From: Halomonas sp. LBP4
Lineage (GTDB): Bacteria; Pseudomonadota; Gammaproteobacteria; Pseudomonadales; Halomonadaceae
Direction: 5' to 3'
Length of the DNA stretch: 64,000 bases
Assembly: GCF_003202205.1 (NCBI RefSeq)
Contig: NZ_PDOG01000002.1
Coordinates: 5,147 to 69,146, forward strand
The position numbers were made by a program, and so were the translations under genes. This document shows, in pieces, positions 61,634-64,000 of the stretch. How positions within the stretch are numbered: position 1 is the stretch's first letter; each line of letters begins with the position of its first letter. The notes beneath the pieces were generated by a model, which searched no databases, had not been told where the DNA came from, and saw nothing but the letters and a program-made list of their open reading frames with translations.

Positions 61634-62473
61634 ATGCCCGAACTGCCCGAAGTCGAGACCACACGCCGTGGCATCGCGCCCCATGTCGAGGGCCGCGAGA
61701 TCACCGAGGTGATCGTGCGTCAGCCGCGCCTGCGCGTGCCGGTGCCGACGGATCTCGTCGAGCGCCTGGTGGGCACCCGTGTCGGCATGCTGGCCCGCCG
61801 CGCCAAGTACCTGCTGGTGCCGCTCTGCCCGCAGGGCGAGGGCAGCGGGTCGCCGGCGACCCTGCTCTGGCACCTGGGCATGTCCGGCAGCCTGCGCATC
61901 GCGCGGCTCGGCGAACTGCCGAAGAAGCACGACCATCTCGACCTGGTGCTCGACGATGGCGCCATCCTGCGCTATCACGACCCGCGCCGTTTCGGTTTCG
62001 TCGACTGGCTGGCCGGCAGCGCCGAGAGCGACCCGCGGCTGGCCCGGTTGGGGCCGGAACCGCTGTCCGACGCCTTCGACGGCGCGCGGCTGTTCACCTG
62101 CTCCCGCGGGCGGCGCCTGGCGGTGAAGCCCTTCCTGATGGACAGCGCCATGGTGGTGGGGGTGGGCAACATCTACGCCGCCGAGGCCCTGTTCCTGGCC
62201 GGCATCGACCCGCGCCGGGCCGCCGGCCGCATCTCCCGGGAGCGCTACGACCGCCTGGCCGCGGCGGTGAAGGAGGTGCTGGCCGCTGCCATCACCCAGG
62301 GCGGCACCACCCTGCGCGACTTCGTCGGCGGTACCGGCGAGCCCGGCTACTTCGCCCAGCGCCTCAACGTCTACGGCCGCGACGGCCAGCCCTGCCGGCG
62401 CTGCGGCGCCGGGCTGCGCCTGGTGACCCTGGGCCAGCGGGCCAGCGTGTTCTGCGGCAGCTGTCAGACCTGA
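61634..62473 (+). CDS. mutM: formamidopyrimidine-DNA glycosylase
   Basis: A 279-residue Fpg. [20 protein letters not shown] gives the catalytic Pro2 and Glu3; the Lys of the [11 protein letters not shown] segment and the helix-two-turn-helix ([23 protein letters not shown]) follow. The C-terminal zinc finger is [24 protein letters not shown]. It excises 8-oxoguanine. Downstream of rpmBG, as in E. coli. Confidence 0.97.
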   Translation: MPELPEVETTRRGIAPHVEGREITEVIVRQPRLRVPVPTDLVERLVGTRVGMLARRAKYLLVPLCPQGEGSGSPATLLWHLGMSGSLRIARLGELPKKHDHLDLVLDDGAILRYHDPRRFGFVDWLAGSAESDPRLARLGPEPLSDAFDGARLFTCSRGRRLAVKPFLMDSAMVVGVGNIYAAEALFLAGIDPRRAAGRISRERYDRLAAAVKEVLAAAITQGGTTLRDFVGGTGEPGYFAQRLNVYGRDGQPCRRCGAGLRLVTLGQRASVFCGSCQT

Positions 62474-62524
62474 CGCCAGGGCGGCGAGACCACCGCCATT
62501 TCCTCTTCTCCACGAGACAAGTCC

Positions 62525-63721
62525 ATGACCGTCACCCGAACCCTGCGCCTGAAGAAGCACGCCGACCGCCGCCTCAAGGCCGGCCACCTCTGGCTCTACT
62601 CCAACGAGATCGATATCGAGGCCACGCCGCTCAAGGACATCGAGGCCGGCGAGCAGGCGGTGGTGGAAGCCGCAGGCGGCAAGGCCCTGGGCGTGGCCTA
62701 CGTCAATCCGCACTCGCTGATCTGTGCGCGGATGGTCTCCCGTGACCCGAAGCAGGGGCTCGACCGCTCGCTGCTGGTGCACCGCCTGAACCAGGCCCTG
62801 TCGCTGCGCCAGCGGCTCTTCGCCAGGCCCTTCTATCGCCTGGTGCACGGCGAGGGCGATCTGCTGCCCGGGCTGGTCATCGATCGCTACGACGAGGTGC
62901 TGGTCGTCCAGCTCAACACCGCCGGCATGCAGGCGGTGGTGGAGGAGCTGCTCGACGCCCTGGACAAGGTGCTGTCGCCGCAGGTGGTGGTGCTGCGCAA
63001 CGACACCGGCGGCCGTCGCCAGGAGGGCCTCGAGCTCGGCGTCGAGGTGGTCAAGGGCGAGCTGCCCGAGCGGGTGCTGCTGGAGGAGAATGGCGTGCGT
63101 TTCGCGGCCCCGGTCCTCGATGGCCAGAAGACCGGCTGGTTCTATGACCACCGGGTCAACCGTGCCTGGCTCAACGGCCTGGTGGCCGGCAAGCGGGTGC
63201 TGGACCTGTTCAGCTATGTCGGCGGCTGGGGGGTGCAGGCCGCCGCCAATGGAGCCTCCGAGGTGCTCTGCGTCGATGCCTCCGGTCCTGCCCTGGAACG
63301 GGTAGCAGAGAATGCCGCCCTCAACGGCCTGCATGAGCAGGTGGCGGTGGGGGAGGGCGATGCCTTCGAGGCCCTGGCCGCGCTCAAGGCCGACGGCGAG
63401 CAGTTCGACGTGGTGATCCTCGACCCGCCCGCCTTCATCAAGAAGCGCAAGGACATCCCGGCCGGCGAGCGTGCCTACGGCAAGCTCAATCGCGAGGCGA
63501 TGCGGCTGCTCGGTCGCGATGGCCTGCTGCTGTCGGCCTCGTGCTCCATGCACCTGGCGCCGGAGCGGCTGGTCGACGTGGTGCGCGGCGCGGTGCGCCA
63601 CCAGGACCGCCAGGGCCAGATCCTCTTCCAGGGCCACCAGGGGCCGGACCATCCGGTACACCCGGCGATCCCGGAAACCTCGTACCTCAAGGCCCTGGGC
63701 ATCAGGGTGTTCAGGGATTGA
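62525..63721 (+). CDS. rlmI: 23S rRNA (cytosine1962-C5)-methyltransferase RlmI
   Basis: A 398-residue class I SAM methyltransferase with an N-terminal PUA domain (LKKHADRRLKAGHLWLYSNEI), a central domain (YRLVHGEGDLLPGLVIDRYDEVLVVQ) and a Rossmann domain (GWFYDHRVNRAWLNGL, VLDLFSYVGGWGVQAAANGASEVLCVDAS, VVILDPPAFIKKRKD, LLLSASCSMHL). The catalytic Cys is in the SASCSMHL motif. It methylates C1962 of 23S rRNA. Follows mutM by 51 bases. Confidence 0.95.
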   Translation: MTVTRTLRLKKHADRRLKAGHLWLYSNEIDIEATPLKDIEAGEQAVVEAAGGKALGVAYVNPHSLICARMVSRDPKQGLDRSLLVHRLNQALSLRQRLFARPFYRLVHGEGDLLPGLVIDRYDEVLVVQLNTAGMQAVVEELLDALDKVLSPQVVVLRNDTGGRRQEGLELGVEVVKGELPERVLLEENGVRFAAPVLDGQKTGWFYDHRVNRAWLNGLVAGKRVLDLFSYVGGWGVQAAANGASEVLCVDASGPALERVAENAALNGLHEQVAVGEGDAFEALAALKADGEQFDVVILDPPAFIKKRKDIPAGERAYGKLNREAMRLLGRDGLLLSASCSMHLAPERLVDVVRGAVRHQDRQGQILFQGHQGPDHPVHPAIPETSYLKALGIRVFRD

Positions 63722-63726
63722 GCGCC

Positions 63727-64000
63727 ATGTCCTCCGAGTATGTCCGTGTCTTCGCCCACTCCAATGCGCTGCTGGTCAGTCATCTGCACAATGTGCTGGA
63801 CGCGGCGGGGATCCCCGCCGAGCTGCGCAACATGACCCTGGGCGGCGGCGCCGGAGAGCTGCCGCTGGGGGAGTGCGAGCCCGAGGTCTGGGTGGCGCCC
63901 CATAACCGCGAGCGCGCCGAGGCGCTGATCCGCGACTCCCTGGAAGGGGGCAGCGAGCGGCCCGACTGGACCTGCCCCGGCTGCGGCGAACGCCTGGAGG
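63727..64000 (+). CDS. DUF2007-domain protein (cut by window edge)
   Basis: The start of a gene reading MSSEYVRVFAHSNALLVSHL, then HNVLDAAGIPAELRNMTLGGG, EPEVWVAPHNRERAEALI and WTCPGCGERLE. The N-terminal part resembles DUF2007 putative signal-transducing proteins, and the Cys-x-x-Cys suggests a zinc ribbon. The gene continues past the window end. It starts five bases after the rlmI stop, so it is probably in the same operon. Confidence 0.8.
   Translation, partial: MSSEYVRVFAHSNALLVSHLHNVLDAAGIPAELRNMTLGGGAGELPLGECEPEVWVAPHNRERAEALIRDSLEGGSERPDWTCPGCGERLE

Overview
The window is a GC-rich (roughly two-thirds G+C by eye), densely coded stretch of gammaproteobacterial core chromosome. Protein sequences and gene order (minCDE, ypjD/ffh, rpsP-rimM-trmD-rplS, xerD-dsbC-hom-thrC-recJ, prfB-lysS, rsmD/ftsY-ftsE-ftsX-rpoH, slmA-argB-algC-dut-coaBC-radC-rpmB-rpmG-mutM) fit an Oceanospirillales/Halomonadaceae bacterium, most likely Halomonas or a close relative. 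The phaB gene and several Halomonas-like hypothetical proteins support this, but the genus is inferred and not proven.

Layout. 1-11.6 kb: single housekeeping and accessory genes (entericidin-like lipoprotein, Tim44-domain protein, isochorismatase-family hydrolase, yaaA, tas-like aldo/keto reductase, Sel1 protein, DEDDh exonuclease-like protein, quinone reductase, LOG protein, a minus-strand run of small genes with DUF501, YbaK and a thioesterase, a PatB/MalY lyase, a YbbN/CnoX-like thioredoxin). 11.6-12.2 kb: a scar with a decayed DUF3750 gene, a degenerate tRNA-fMet fragment and an intact initiator tRNA gene. 12.3-16 kb: phaB and a giant DUF349 protein. 16-20 kb: minCDE and sbcB. 20-27 kb: M16 peptidase, an SRAP protein lacking its catalytic residues, a TetR regulator overlapping a PlsC-type acyltransferase, corB and ypjD. 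27-31 kb: ffh and the rpsP operon. 31-38 kb: xerD, dsbC, hom, thrC, recJ. 38-43 kb: VOC protein with a relic tandem copy, fadL, prfB (with its programmed frameshift) and lysS. 43-46 kb: bolA, rimI, zapB and two unknown genes. 46-51 kb: rsmD, ftsY, ftsE, ftsX, rpoH. 51-55 kb: a DUF2339/DUF3999 membrane pair. 55-64 kb: slmA, argB, algC, dut, coaBC, radC, rpmB, rpmG, mutM, rlmI and the start of a DUF2007 gene.

Much of the window concerns division and growth: Min system, SlmA, ZapB, FtsEX, SRP/FtsY targeting, ribosome assembly and the heat-shock sigma factor. There is no phage, insertion sequence, CRISPR array or defence island.

The unusual material is mostly between genes. It includes a ~115-bp structured repeat present twice in inverted orientation, with compensatory base changes and AGGGA hexaloops; a REPIN-like doublet; heptad arrays; a REP-like GGGCTATCG family; a 21-bp tandem array grown from the 3' end of ftsX; and a perfect 22-bp inverted repeat before bolA. 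Among proteins, the dead SRAP-domain protein stands out. I did not find a convincing new multi-gene system; the DUF2339-DUF3999 pair and the structured repeat are the best leads.
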